Shown: positions 1-8,014 of the stretch, piece after piece
How the letters are laid out: the number at the start of each line of letters is the position of its first letter
Numbering within the stretch: position 1 is the first letter of the stretch
Source: a virus
Virus record (IMG/VR): IMGVR_UViG_3300032309_001437
Coordinates: 1 to 31,937 of that record
DNA length: 31,937 nucleotides
Strand: one strand, 5' to 3'
The notes under the pieces: model-generated
Database searches by the model: none
Told to the model about the DNA's origin: nothing
The model's input: only the letters and a program-made list of their open reading frames with translations
Position numbers and translations under genes: made by a program

Positions 1-157
1 AGGGGTTTCGGAGCGCAAATTATTCCTAGGCACGACGTTAAAAAGTTGTTTCGATAGCACTAAAAACACACTTATCCCTACCCACGAAAAATCGAAAACC
101 GGCTATGATAGCACGGATTTCCACCAATGGCCTATAAGCAAGGCTACAATCAGAAAC
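1..157 (+). promoter_or_regulatory. Leader upstream of the terminase operon, possible promoter
   Basis: No gene is visible here. The stretch is more AT-rich than what follows. Two sequences resemble a -10 box: TATGAT at 104-109 and TACAAT at 145-150. The second lies 7 bases before the first ATG (158), so transcription from it would give a nearly leaderless terminase message. I see no convincing -35 box at the proper distance from either. The octamer GATAGCAC occurs twice (53-60 and 107-114). There is no Shine-Dalgarno sequence before 158. Promoter assignment is an inference from weak matches. Confidence 0.25.
53..114 (+). repeat. Two direct copies of GATAGCAC
   Basis: The octamer GATAGCAC is found at 53-60 and 107-114, 54 bases apart, in the noncoding leader before the small terminase gene. 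The position suggests a regulator or packaging (cos/pac-type) site, but two copies of 8 bases could also be chance. Confidence 0.3.
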
Positions 158-733
158 ATGGCACTGATTTCAAAGGCAGACGCGGCACGAGCCCTTGGCG
201 TTACCAGCGAAGCGGTCTATGCAGCAATTCGTACAAACCGTCTATCGGTGGTACGCACCGGGGACGGTCGTGAACTCGTAAATTCCGCCACCATGCGTGA
301 GGAATGGGACCGCAACACACAAAAGCGTGTCGGCCGCGGCCCTAAGCCCCCTGCTGGAACGACCGAACGCACACCCATGCGCCCTGGCGAACTCACCCCA
401 AACGAGCGCCGCGATCAGCAGGCCGACTCAGGCGGCAACCTGGCGGATACCAACGAGGCCATACCCGATTACAACGAGTCCCGCGCCCGCACCGAGCACC
501 TAAAAGCCGAGCTATTGGAGCTGGAACGCAAACAAAAAGAGCAAATTCTCGTAAAAGCGGAGGAAGTTGAGACCAAATGGGTCGAAATTATCACCATGGC
601 TCGCACTAAGATTTTGGGTATCCCCACAAAGGCCAAACAGCGCATCCCCGACCTCGACACCGACGCCATAAGCTTGCTGGACGACATCGTAAGGGAAACG
701 TTAGAAGACCTAGCCGCTAAATCCGACGCCTAA
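158..733 (+). CDS. terS: Terminase small subunit (Nu1-like DNA packaging protein)
   Basis: This 191-residue protein is probably the small terminase subunit, which recognises phage DNA and brings the large subunit to it for packaging. Residues 1-45 read as a Nu1-type winged helix-turn-helix (KADAARALGVTSEAVYAAIR). The middle is a polar, low-complexity linker, and residues about 105-150 form a charged helix typical of subunit oligomerisation. The length is close to lambda Nu1 (about 181). The ATG at 158 starts the DNA-binding domain exactly and has no Shine-Dalgarno sequence. The stop lies in the motif CTAAGCCGC, shared with other gene ends here. The large terminase starts 10 bases downstream, which supports the assignment. 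The sequence itself is diverged, so the call rests on the HTH plus position. Confidence 0.8.
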   Translation: MALISKADAARALGVTSEAVYAAIRTNRLSVVRTGDGRELVNSATMREEWDRNTQKRVGRGPKPPAGTTERTPMRPGELTPNERRDQQADSGGNLADTNEAIPDYNESRARTEHLKAELLELERKQKEQILVKAEEVETKWVEIITMARTKILGIPTKAKQRIPDLDTDAISLLDDIVRETLEDLAAKSDA

Positions 734-743
734 GCCGCCGCAC

Positions 744-2612
744 ATGGTAACCACGCCCCTTAGCAGTATCGTCCGCCTGGAAAGTGCGGCACTTAGCGCC
801 TTCAAACCCCCGCGCCGCCTCACGCTTAGCGAGTGGGCCGACACCTACGCCTACCTCAGCGTCGAGAGCAGCGCCGAGGGTGGCCGCTGGCACACCCTCC
901 CCTACCAGAAGGGGATCATGGACGCCATAAGTGATCCGCTAATTGAACAAGTAACCCTTATGAAGTCGGCCCGTGTCGGCTACTCCAAAATCCTCAACCA
1001 CGTAATTGCCTATCACATCCACCAAGACCCCTGCCCTTTGATGCTAGTACAGCCGACGATTGAAGACGCGCAGGGCTATTCGAAGGAAGAAATTGCGCCT
1101 ATGTTACGCGATACACCCTGCCTAGCCGGCCTCGTAAGCGACGCTAAGGCTAAGGACGGCGCCAACACGATCCTGCAAAAGCAATTTCCGGGTGGAACGC
1201 TCAGCCTCGTTGGGGCCAACTCGCCGCGGGGCTTCCGTCGTGTGAGCCGCCGCGTTGTCCTGTTCGACGAAACGGATGGCTACCCACCCTCGGCTGGAAC
1301 GGAGGGCGACCAGATCAAGCTCGGCATCCGCCGAACCGAGTATTACTGGAACCGCAAAATCGTCGCCGGCTCCACCCCCACCATCAAGGACTTCAGCCGC
1401 ATCGAGCGCCTCTTCGCCCAGGGCGATCAGCGCCGCTACTTCGTGCCCTGCCCCCACTGCAACCACATGCAGTACCTGCGCTGGGCTCAGATGACCTGGA
1501 CCGACAACGACCCCTCCACCACCGCCTACAAGTGCGAATCCTGCAACGAACTCATCCCACACTCTAAGAAGCGTTGGATGGTCGAACGCGGCGAATGGCG
1601 CTCCACAATCCCAGGCAACGGCAAGCACGTAAGTTTCCACATCTGGGCCGCCTACTCCTATTCCCCCAACGCCTCCTGGTCTAATTTGGTCGAAGAGTTC
1701 TTGGAGTCGAAGAACGACGCCGAGCAACTAAAGACCTTCGTAAACACCGTCTTAGGCGAGGTCTGGGAAGACGAATACGCCTCCAAGATCGGCGCCTCCG
1801 CCCTGCTGGAACGCACCGCCAAGGAGACCTACGAAGCACTCATCGTCCCCTCCTCCGCCCTGGCGCTCACGATCGGCTGCGACTGCCAGGACGACCGCCT
1901 AAGCCTCAGCGTCTGGGCGTGGGGACGCGAAGAGGAGGCGTGGCTCATCGACCGCAGCAAGCTCTACGGCGACCCCTCCCGCCCCGACGTATGGAAACAA
2001 CTCGACGAAGTATTAGCACGCCCATTCCTAAGCGAAGACGGAATTGACCTGCGAATTAGCGTGTGCGCAATCGACTCTGGCGGCCACCACACCGCCACCG
2101 TCTACGCCTACGCCCGCGACCGCGCCGCCCAGGGCGTCATCGCCATCAAAGGCATGTCCACCAAGGGCAAACCGCCCATCGGCAAGGCCAGCAAGGTCGA
2201 TCTCAACCACAAAGGCCAAACCTTACGCAAAGGCGCCCAAGTATTCCCCGTAGGCTCCGACGCCATCAAATCGCTGCTATTCGGCCGCCTAAAGCACAAC
2301 GACCCAGGCCCCGGCTATCTCCACTTCCACGCCAAAACACCCCTCGACTATTTTGAGGAACTAACTGCCGAAAAGCAGGTGATGCGCTACAAGAACGGCT
2401 ACCCCCAGCGCGTCTGGGTAAAGAAGAGCAGCCAACCCAACGAAGCCCTCGACGAACTCGTCTACGCCTACGCCTCCTTGCACCGCCTCTACCAGCTCTA
2501 CGACCGCCGCACCATTTGGGAGCAGCTGGAACGCAAGCTCCGCCCCTCTCCCGACGACGCCCCCTCCCAACCCTCCCGATCCTCCGCCGCCTTCAACGTC
2601 CTAGGCCGCTAA
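744..2612 (+). CDS. terL: Terminase large subunit (lambda gpA family ATPase/nuclease)
   Basis: This 622-residue protein is the DNA-packaging motor and endonuclease, which docks on the portal, cuts the concatemer and pumps DNA using ATP. The gpA-family signature KSARVGYSK at residues 74-82 is the Walker A-like loop. VVLFDE at 171-176 is the Walker B strand with the catalytic acid. Paired cysteines C236-x2-C239 and C264-x2-C267 form a probable zinc knuckle. The segment LTIGCDCQDDRLSLSVW, about residues 377-393, begins the nuclease half, and AIDSGG near 446 carries a further conserved Asp. Length matches gpA (641 in lambda). It follows the small subunit by 10 bases, evidently in one transcript. 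The stop sits in CTAAGCCCC. Confidence 0.95.
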   Translation: MVTTPLSSIVRLESAALSAFKPPRRLTLSEWADTYAYLSVESSAEGGRWHTLPYQKGIMDAISDPLIEQVTLMKSARVGYSKILNHVIAYHIHQDPCPLMLVQPTIEDAQGYSKEEIAPMLRDTPCLAGLVSDAKAKDGANTILQKQFPGGTLSLVGANSPRGFRRVSRRVVLFDETDGYPPSAGTEGDQIKLGIRRTEYYWNRKIVAGSTPTIKDFSRIERLFAQGDQRRYFVPCPHCNHMQYLRWAQMTWTDNDPSTTAYKCESCNELIPHSKKRWMVERGEWRSTIPGNGKHVSFHIWAAYSYSPNASWSNLVEEFLESKNDAEQLKTFVNTVLGEVWEDEYASKIGASALLERTAKETYEALIVPSSALALTIGCDCQDDRLSLSVWAWGREEEAWLIDRSKLYGDPSRPDVWKQLDEVLARPFLSEDGIDLRISVCAIDSGGHHTATVYAYARDRAAQGVIAIKGMSTKGKPPIGKASKVDLNHKGQTLRKGAQVFPVGSDAIKSLLFGRLKHNDPGPGYLHFHAKTPLDYFEELTAEKQVMRYKNGYPQRVWVKKSSQPNEALDELVYAYASLHRLYQLYDRRTIWEQLERKLRPSPDDAPSQPSRSSAAFNVLGR

Positions 2613-2667
2613 GCCCCGCGCCCACACGTTCCAGCGCCCCTTCCCCCTTCCCGCTTACCGCTTAGCG
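2607..2667 (+). repeat. Inverted repeat CGCTAAGC / GCTTAGCG after the terminase stop
   Basis: CGCTAAGC (2607-2614), which contains the large terminase stop codon, is the exact reverse complement of GCTTAGCG (2660-2667) in the following intergenic region. The loop would be 45 bases. No T-run follows. This resembles the tighter hairpin at the portal stop (4562-4593). Confidence 0.35.
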
Positions 2668-2687
2668 CTTATCACTGCAACGCTTAC
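2652..2687 (+). repeat. Heptad repeats CGCTTAN upstream of the gpW-like gene
   Basis: Three head-to-tail heptads CGCTTAC, CGCTTAG and CGCTTAT (2652-2672) are followed after 8 bases by a fourth, CGCTTAC (2681-2687). A further CTTAG lies at 2696-2700. The repeats end 31 bases before the ATG at 2719. The array is iteron-like in form, in the only gap of more than 100 bases in this part of the operon. It could bind a protein, act in the messenger, or reflect a general excess of CTTA in this DNA. Function is unknown. Confidence 0.5.
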
Positions 2688-2718
2688 CACCTAGACTTAG
2701 GCGAAACGTAGTAGTCAG

Positions 2719-2970
2719 ATGGCGTCTCCAGCTGCGCAACGTCTAGCGGACCTGGAAGCAGTAGAAGCCGCTATTCGCACCCTTATCTCAGGTGCGCAAG
2801 AATATCGGATCGGCACACCTACAGGTGGTCGTATGGTGAAACGCGCCGACCTGGCGCAGCTCATCCAGTGGCGCGATCAGCTCAAAGCCGAAATCGCCCG
2901 CGACCGCATGGCCAACAGCCTGAACGCCGGCCGCGGCGATGGTCGCTCCCTCTACGTCCGCTTCAACTGA
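2719..2970 (+). CDS. Head-tail joining protein, gpW-like
   Basis: This 83-residue protein probably plugs the portal after DNA packaging and forms the platform for tail attachment, as lambda gpW does. An N-terminal helix (residues 5-22) is followed by a short beta hairpin region with Gly-rich turns (IGTPTGGRMVKRADL) and a second helix (about 40-58), the layout of gpW (68 residues). The basic C-terminal tail is GRGDGRSLYVRFN. Its place between large terminase and portal is the same as W in lambda, between A and B. There is no Shine-Dalgarno; the ATG at 2719 is the only start that gives the full first helix. The portal ATG follows 6 bases after its stop. Identification is by length, pattern and synteny. 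Confidence 0.8.
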   Translation: MASPAAQRLADLEAVEAAIRTLISGAQEYRIGTPTGGRMVKRADLAQLIQWRDQLKAEIARDRMANSLNAGRGDGRSLYVRFN

Positions 2971-2976
2971 GCCACC

Positions 2977-4569
2977 ATGGGCCTTCGCACTTGGTTCCGC
3001 CGCCAGCTCGCCATTGCGCGACACGGCCGCCGCGCCTACGACGCCGCTAAGTGGAACCGCTTCACGGCTGACTTCCTCGCCTCCGGCAACAGCGCCGACG
3101 CCGAGATCCGCGGCAGCCTCAAGGTGCTGCGCAACCGCAGCCGTGCGCTGGTCCGCGACAACCCCTACGCCCGCCAAGCCAAGCGCACCACCCAAATCAA
3201 CGTCGTCGGCGCCCGTGGCATCCAAATGCAGCCCCAGGTGCTCCGCCCTGACGGCAGCGAAAAGGACGAGCGCCGCAACGCCGCCCTCCTCGCCGCCTGG
3301 AACCACTGGTGCCGCGCCGACTCCTGCGACGTAACCGGCCGCCTCAGCTTCCACGGGATCGAACTCAGCATCGTCGGCGCCCTACCCGAATCCGGCGAGA
3401 TCGGCATCCGCCTGGTCCGCCAGCCCATGGGCCGCAGCAAAGTCCCCCTAAGCCTGGAGCTAATCGAAGCCGATCAAATCGACGACGAATACACCGGACT
3501 TAGCGACCGCCCTAAGCACTACTGGCGTATGGGTGTTGAGCTAAACGAGTGGGGCAGACCCACCCGCTACGCAATTCTGCGTAAGCATCCTGGTGACGTT
3601 GAGTTCACCAACTACATCGGCAGTAATGAGAAGCATCTCTTTATTGATGCTGCCGATTTTATACACGTTTTTATGCCTGAGCGCGTCGGGCAGACACGCG
3701 GAGTCCCCTGGTTCGCCTCGGTAATTACTACGTCGTGGAATCTCGGTAAGTATGAGGAAGCGCACTGGACGCGTAAGCGTGTGCAGGCCAACAGCCTCGG
3801 CTGGATCCAGACCCCCGAGCCCGAGACCTTCGGCAGCACCAACCCCGATGGCACGCCCGCCCTGGAGGACAGCAAGCGCCTCTGGAACACCGAGCCTGGC
3901 AGCTACAACTTCCTGCTCCCTGGCGAAACTGCCATCCCGCCCGACTTCGGCCCCGACGACGGCCAGTATGAAGCGGTGGTCCGCACCCTCGCCCGCCGCT
4001 TCGCCGCCGGCTACGGCTGCTCCTACGAGACCCTTAGCCGCGATTTCTCGGACACAAATTACAGCTCCTCTAGGCTCAGCATCCTGGAAGACCGCGATCA
4101 CTGGCGCGTAATCCAGTCGGTGCTAATTCAGCAGGTACACCAGCGCGTATTTGAGGAGTGGCTCGCCGCAGCCGCGCTCGCTGAGCTACCTATGCCGATG
4201 TTCAGCGACGTATGGACCCGACCTGAGCGCTACAACACCCCGCATTGGCAGGCCCGCGCCTGGAGCTGGGTCGATCCGGCCAAAGAGATGAAGGCCATGG
4301 AAATGAGCCGCGCCCTGCAGCTCCAAACCCACGCCGAACAGATCATGGAATACACCGGCAACGACTTCATGAACACCATGACCACCATCAGCAAGGAGAA
4401 CGAGATCAAACAAGAACTCGGCCTAAGCAGCGCTGCCCCCGCTCCCGCCTCAGCGGATCCACTTACAGAAACCCCCGGCCGCAACATCGAACCCCTCTAC
4501 TTAGAGGGCGAGGACGAGCCCATCAACCTCCGCACCGACCTCAGCGCCGCCGCTAAGCCGCAGCGCTAA
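2977..4569 (+). CDS. Portal protein (lambda gpB family)
   Basis: This 530-residue protein forms the dodecameric portal at one capsid vertex through which DNA enters and leaves. Family hallmarks are RSRALVRDNPYARQAK near residues 54-69 (the RSRDL-NNPYA motif of lambda-type portals), the SLGWIQTPE segment near 269, and DFSDTNYSSSR near 358-368, equivalent to the NYSSxR motif. Length fits gpB (533 in lambda). The C-terminal ~60 residues are acidic and Pro/Ala-rich, likely disordered. The start ATG is in the context CCACCATGGGC without Shine-Dalgarno. The stop codon is buried in a perfect 9-bp stem (4562-4593). The next gene is the protease-capsid fusion, as expected for this cassette. Confidence 0.95.
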   Translation: MGLRTWFRRQLAIARHGRRAYDAAKWNRFTADFLASGNSADAEIRGSLKVLRNRSRALVRDNPYARQAKRTTQINVVGARGIQMQPQVLRPDGSEKDERRNAALLAAWNHWCRADSCDVTGRLSFHGIELSIVGALPESGEIGIRLVRQPMGRSKVPLSLELIEADQIDDEYTGLSDRPKHYWRMGVELNEWGRPTRYAILRKHPGDVEFTNYIGSNEKHLFIDAADFIHVFMPERVGQTRGVPWFASVITTSWNLGKYEEAHWTRKRVQANSLGWIQTPEPETFGSTNPDGTPALEDSKRLWNTEPGSYNFLLPGETAIPPDFGPDDGQYEAVVRTLARRFAAGYGCSYETLSRDFSDTNYSSSRLSILEDRDHWRVIQSVLIQQVHQRVFEEWLAAAALAELPMPMFSDVWTRPERYNTPHWQARAWSWVDPAKEMKAMEMSRALQLQTHAEQIMEYTGNDFMNTMTTISKENEIKQELGLSSAAPAPASADPLTETPGRNIEPLYLEGEDEPINLRTDLSAAAKPQR

Positions 4570-4593
4570 GCCGCCCCACCGCCCCTTAGCGCT
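4562..4593 (+). terminator. Perfect 9-bp hairpin over the portal stop codon
   Basis: AGCGCTAAG (4562-4570) and CTTAGCGCT (4585-4593) are exact reverse complements with a 14-base C-rich loop. The TAA stop (4567-4569) is inside the left arm. No U-tract follows, so it is not a classical intrinsic terminator; it may stabilise message ends, attenuate, or set the ratio between portal and capsid expression. The next ATG is 18 bases beyond the stem. Confidence 0.4.
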
Positions 4594-4610
4594 CCGCCGC
4601 GCCTCCGCTT

Positions 4611-7600
4611 ATGGCCAACGTCAACGGCACCGAGATCAACCTCATGCCCACCAAGGGGATGCGGGCAGAGGCTGAGCGCTACCGCGCCTGGAAAGCCGAG
4701 GGACGCAAAGGCGGCACCTCCGTGGCCGCCCGCCGCGCCACCCAAATCCTCAGCGGTAATGAGCTGAGCCCCGCCACCGTGTTGGTTATGTCCGCCTGGT
4801 TCGCTCGGCATGAAGTGGACAAGCAGGGCGAGGGCTACTCACCGGGCAGCCCCGCTTACCCATCACCCGGCCGCGTTGCCTGGGCCGCCTGGGGCGGCGA
4901 TCCCGGCAAGACCTGGGCCGACGCTAAGGCCAAAACAATAAAAAGCGCCACCGATAGACTGCACAACACAACAACTACGGCTGTCATGGACGCCACCGCC
5001 GATCAGCAACGCGAGCTGACGCCAGACCTTACAGCTCCCCAAGTTGCGCTCTACGAAGCCTTGGAGGAAATTGTCGATGATCTCGGTCAGTTTGATCAGG
5101 GCATTGGCGCTCACGGCGCTCATTACATGCCTGTCAGCCCCTTCGCCAGCGAAGGGATGCAGTGCTCCAACTGCATCTTTTACGCCGGCCCTCGCGCTTG
5201 CGAAGTCGTCGCTGGCGACATCGCCCCCGAAGGCGCCTGCAAGTTCTGGATCATCCCAGAACAGCTGCTCACCCCCCAGGCTGACGCCTCAGCCGAAGGC
5301 CGTACCGCTACCTCTGCCGACGAAGTGCGCCTCGCCGCTAAGTCTGTGCGTGACTACGCAGCCAAACGCGCCGCAGCCGGCGAGCTGAGCGAAGGCGACT
5401 TCGTTGCCTGGCAATCCAGCGGTGGCACGGCCCGCGGCCGCATCGAGCACGTCATGCGTACCGGCACTCTCGGCGTCCCCGGCAGCGACTTCAGCATCGA
5501 CGCCTCCGCCGACGACCCCGCCGCACTCATCCGCATCTACCGCCCTAAGCAGGACGGCTGGAGCGAAACCGAAACCCTCGTAGGTCACAAGTTTTCGACG
5601 CTCCGCAAGATCGAACCCCTCGACGAATCTTCGGACGACGAAGACGACGACCGCACCGCCCCTTCCGACTTAGAGCAACGCCCTTACCCCAACGAACACG
5701 CCGCCCGCCTCTTAGACCCCGGCCAGTTCGACCGCTTCCGCCGCAAGAACAACGATTTCGCCCAAGGTATCGACTCCATTTACGGAATCAAAGGCGACGA
5801 TCCCGTGCGCCTACAAGCCCTACGCTTCGACGCCGCACGCTTTACAGTAAGTGAAGCTAAGAAGTGGCTTAGCGATCACGACTACACGCCCATCTCCTTT
5901 GAGCCCGCTACAGGCAAGTCCATGGACGGCAAAATCGACATCAAGGCCATCAGTAAGGAAGTGCTTAGGCGCGAAGCTCCGCAAGGTCTCCGCGTCGAAG
6001 AAAGCACAGACGCTGGCCTCACCTTTAGCTTCAGCTCCGAGGCGCCCGTGGAGCGCTGGTGGGGCCGCGAGGTGCTGATGCACGATGACGGCGCCATGGA
6101 CCTGGCCCGCATGAACGACGGCGGCCCCTGGCTCTGGAACCACAACCGCGACGTGGTGCTCGGCGTAGCCGAAAAAGCCTGGCTTGGCGACGATCGCCGC
6201 CTCTACGTTAAAACGAAATGGAGCCCCAACACCACCGAAAAAGGCACCGAAGAATACAAGCGTCGTCGTGACATCGAAGCGGGCATCGTCCGCAACGTAT
6301 CCTTCGCCTACGAGATCAACGATGTGCGCGAAGCATCCAACGGCGACATGCAAGTAGTGGGCTGGAACGTTCTGGAAGTCTCCTCAGTAAGCGTGCCCGC
6401 CGACCAGACCGTTGGCCTGGGCCGCGCACTCGACGACACCAACACATCCCCCACGCCACTTACGACGCAAGAAACAAATCAAGCGTCAACCCCTACACTA
6501 GAAACTAAGCAGACCGCCGAGCGCGGAGCTGACTTCCCCCAAGATCCTCCATCCATGGAACAAGCCACCAACGTCCAGGAGGTCCAATCCGCCGCTCGGC
6601 AGTCCGAGCGTGAGCGTGTTGCGGCCATCCGCGCCATGTGCGCCCAGCACCAGATCGGCACCGATCTGGCTGACACCCTCATCGACAACGAATCCACCCT
6701 CGACCAAGCCCGCGAAGCCGTGCTGAACCAAATCGGACGCACCCGCGTCGAAGTCCAAGGTCGCGTCCATGACGACGACTCCGCCGCCCTCGGCCTCACC
6801 GACAAGGAAGTCCGCAGCTTCTCCTTCGTCCGCGCCCTCAACCACCTCATCAACCCCGGCGACCGCGCTGCCCGCGAAGCCGCCGCGTTTGAAATCGAGG
6901 TCGGCAAGGCCGCCGCTGAGAAGTATCAGCGCTCCTCCAACGGCATCGTCATCCCCAACGAAGTGCTCCGCCGCGACCTCGTGGTCGGCACCAGCACCGC
7001 CGGTGGCAACCTCGTCCCCACCGACCTGCTGAGCGGCAGCTTCATCGACCTCCTGCGTAACCGCATGGCGATGATGCAAGCCGGCGTCACCATGCTGAGC
7101 GGCCTCCAAGGCAACGTAAGCATCCCCCGGCAATCCTCCGCCGCCACCGCTTACTGGGTCGGCGAAAACTCCTCGCCTACCGAGAGCCAGCAAGCAATCG
7201 ACCAAGTGAACATGACGCCCAAGACCGTGGGCGCCTTCGTTGACTACAGCCGCCGTTTGCTGCTCCAGGCTTCGGTTGACGTGGAGTCGATGATCCGTGC
7301 CGACCTGGCCAAGATCATCGCCCTTGAGCTGGACCGCGCTGCCATCTACGGCACCGGCTCCACCAACCAGCCCCTGGGCCTGACCAACACCAGCGGCATC
7401 GGCGCTCAGACAATCAGCACCTTCGGCACCTTCGCCGAGTACATCGGCATGGAAACCGACGTGGCCACCGCCAACGCCGACGCCGGCTCGATGCGCTACA
7501 TCATCAACGCCGCCGCCCGCGGTGCCCTCAAGAGCACCAGCCTTTCCGGCACCGAAGCCCGGTTCGTCTACGAGAACGACGAGATCAACGGCTACCCCGT

Positions 7601-7796
7601 GATCGTCAGCAACCAGCTCGGCACCAACGACTGCCTCTTCGGCGACTTCTCCCAGTTCGTCGTGGGCATGTGGTCCGGCCTCGACCTCACCGTGGATCCC
7701 TACGCCGGCTCCACCGCTGGCACGGTCCGCGTCATCGCCCTCCAGGATGTTGACTTCGCGGTCAAGCAACCCGGCGCCTTCTGCTTCGGCACCTGA
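4611..7796 (+). CDS. Fused HK97-type prohead protease and major capsid protein
   Basis: This 1061-residue frame joins proteins that are usually separate. Residues 1-110 are a phage accessory domain (ARHEVDKQGEGYSPG, then GRVAWAAWGGDPG). C185-x2-C188-x8-C197-x12-C210 resembles the cysteine set of a high-potential iron-sulfur protein. Residues about 355-435 (YPNEHAARLLDPGQF; GIDSIYGIKG) are a module often found before prohead proteases. Residues about 440-610 are the S78-type prohead protease, with probable catalytic His511 (LWNHN) and Ser564 (RNVSFAY). From about 649 comes a charged helical delta-like region and then an HK97-fold capsid (TAGGNLVPTDLLSG near 796; YGTGSTNQPLGL). The protease would free the capsid and remove the delta region. 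An in-frame ATG at 6555 (Met649) could start capsid alone, but has no Shine-Dalgarno. The start at 4611 lies in CTTATGGC. Confidence 0.9.
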   Translation: MANVNGTEINLMPTKGMRAEAERYRAWKAEGRKGGTSVAARRATQILSGNELSPATVLVMSAWFARHEVDKQGEGYSPGSPAYPSPGRVAWAAWGGDPGKTWADAKAKTIKSATDRLHNTTTTAVMDATADQQRELTPDLTAPQVALYEALEEIVDDLGQFDQGIGAHGAHYMPVSPFASEGMQCSNCIFYAGPRACEVVAGDIAPEGACKFWIIPEQLLTPQADASAEGRTATSADEVRLAAKSVRDYAAKRAAAGELSEGDFVAWQSSGGTARGRIEHVMRTGTLGVPGSDFSIDASADDPAALIRIYRPKQDGWSETETLVGHKFSTLRKIEPLDESSDDEDDDRTAPSDLEQRPYPNEHAARLLDPGQFDRFRRKNNDFAQGIDSIYGIKGDDPVRLQALRFDAARFTVSEAKKWLSDHDYTPISFEPATGKSMDGKIDIKAISKEVLRREAPQGLRVEESTDAGLTFSFSSEAPVERWWGREVLMHDDGAMDLARMNDGGPWLWNHNRDVVLGVAEKAWLGDDRRLYVKTKWSPNTTEKGTEEYKRRRDIEAGIVRNVSFAYEINDVREASNGDMQVVGWNVLEVSSVSVPADQTVGLGRALDDTNTSPTPLTTQETNQASTPTLETKQTAERGADFPQDPPSMEQATNVQEVQSAARQSERERVAAIRAMCAQHQIGTDLADTLIDNESTLDQAREAVLNQIGRTRVEVQGRVHDDDSAALGLTDKEVRSFSFVRALNHLINPGDRAAREAAAFEIEVGKAAAEKYQRSSNGIVIPNEVLRRDLVVGTSTAGGNLVPTDLLSGSFIDLLRNRMAMMQAGVTMLSGLQGNVSIPRQSSAATAYWVGENSSPTESQQAIDQVNMTPKTVGAFVDYSRRLLLQASVDVESMIRADLAKIIALELDRAAIYGTGSTNQPLGLTNTSGIGAQTISTFGTFAEYIGMETDVATANADAGSMRYIINAAARGALKSTSLSGTEARFVYENDEINGYPVIVSNQLGTNDCLFGDFSQFVVGMWSGLDLTVDPYAGSTAGTVRVIALQDVDFAVKQPGAFCFGT

Positions 7797-7801
7797 TCGC
7801 C

Positions 7802-8014
7802 ATGAGGATCGAGATCCTTCGCTCAGTGATGGTCTCGGGGGAGCCGGTAAGCGCCGGCTCCATCCTTGAGGTCATACCCAGCATCGCCAACCTGCTGATT
7901 GGCATGAACAAGGCTCAGCTCGCCCCCGAACCTGAGCCCGCTCCCGCTCCCGAACCAGAGGCCCCCAAGCGAGGCCGCAAACCCACCCCAACTCCTGAGG
8001 AGGCCCAGTCATGA
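7802..8014 (+). CDS. Small head-region protein with Pro-Glu linker
   Basis: This 70-residue protein has a compact N-terminal half (RIEILRSVMVSGEPVSAGSI, then EVIPSIANLLIGMNKAQ) and a C-terminal tail of alternating Pro and Glu that ends in a basic GRKPTPTPEEAQS. Short proteins with this beta-strand, 'LIG.GKA', then charged tail layout commonly follow capsid genes in phages; their role is not established, and a capsid-associated or assembly role is a guess. It starts 5 bases after the capsid stop and its stop overlaps the next ATG (ATGA). The next gene's Shine-Dalgarno is within its last codons. Confidence 0.65.
   Translation: MRIEILRSVMVSGEPVSAGSILEVIPSIANLLIGMNKAQLAPEPEPAPAPEPEAPKRGRKPTPTPEEAQS
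7997..8003 (+). promoter_or_regulatory. Strong Shine-Dalgarno GAGGAGG for the gene at 8011
   Basis: GAGGAGG ends 7 bases before the ATG at 8011, inside the end of the preceding gene. It is one of the clearest ribosome binding sites in the window, where most genes lack one, and it fits a highly produced head protein. Confidence 0.7.

Noticed and set aside
1122-1727. 201-residue frame on the minus strand
   Set aside because: Opposite the large terminase; no motif, and the operon is otherwise wholly on the plus strand.
6498-7769. 423-residue frame on the minus strand
   Set aside because: It lies wholly opposite the capsid coding region; GC-rich codon use leaves antisense frames open. Its translation is repetitive Gly/Val/Asp with no domain.
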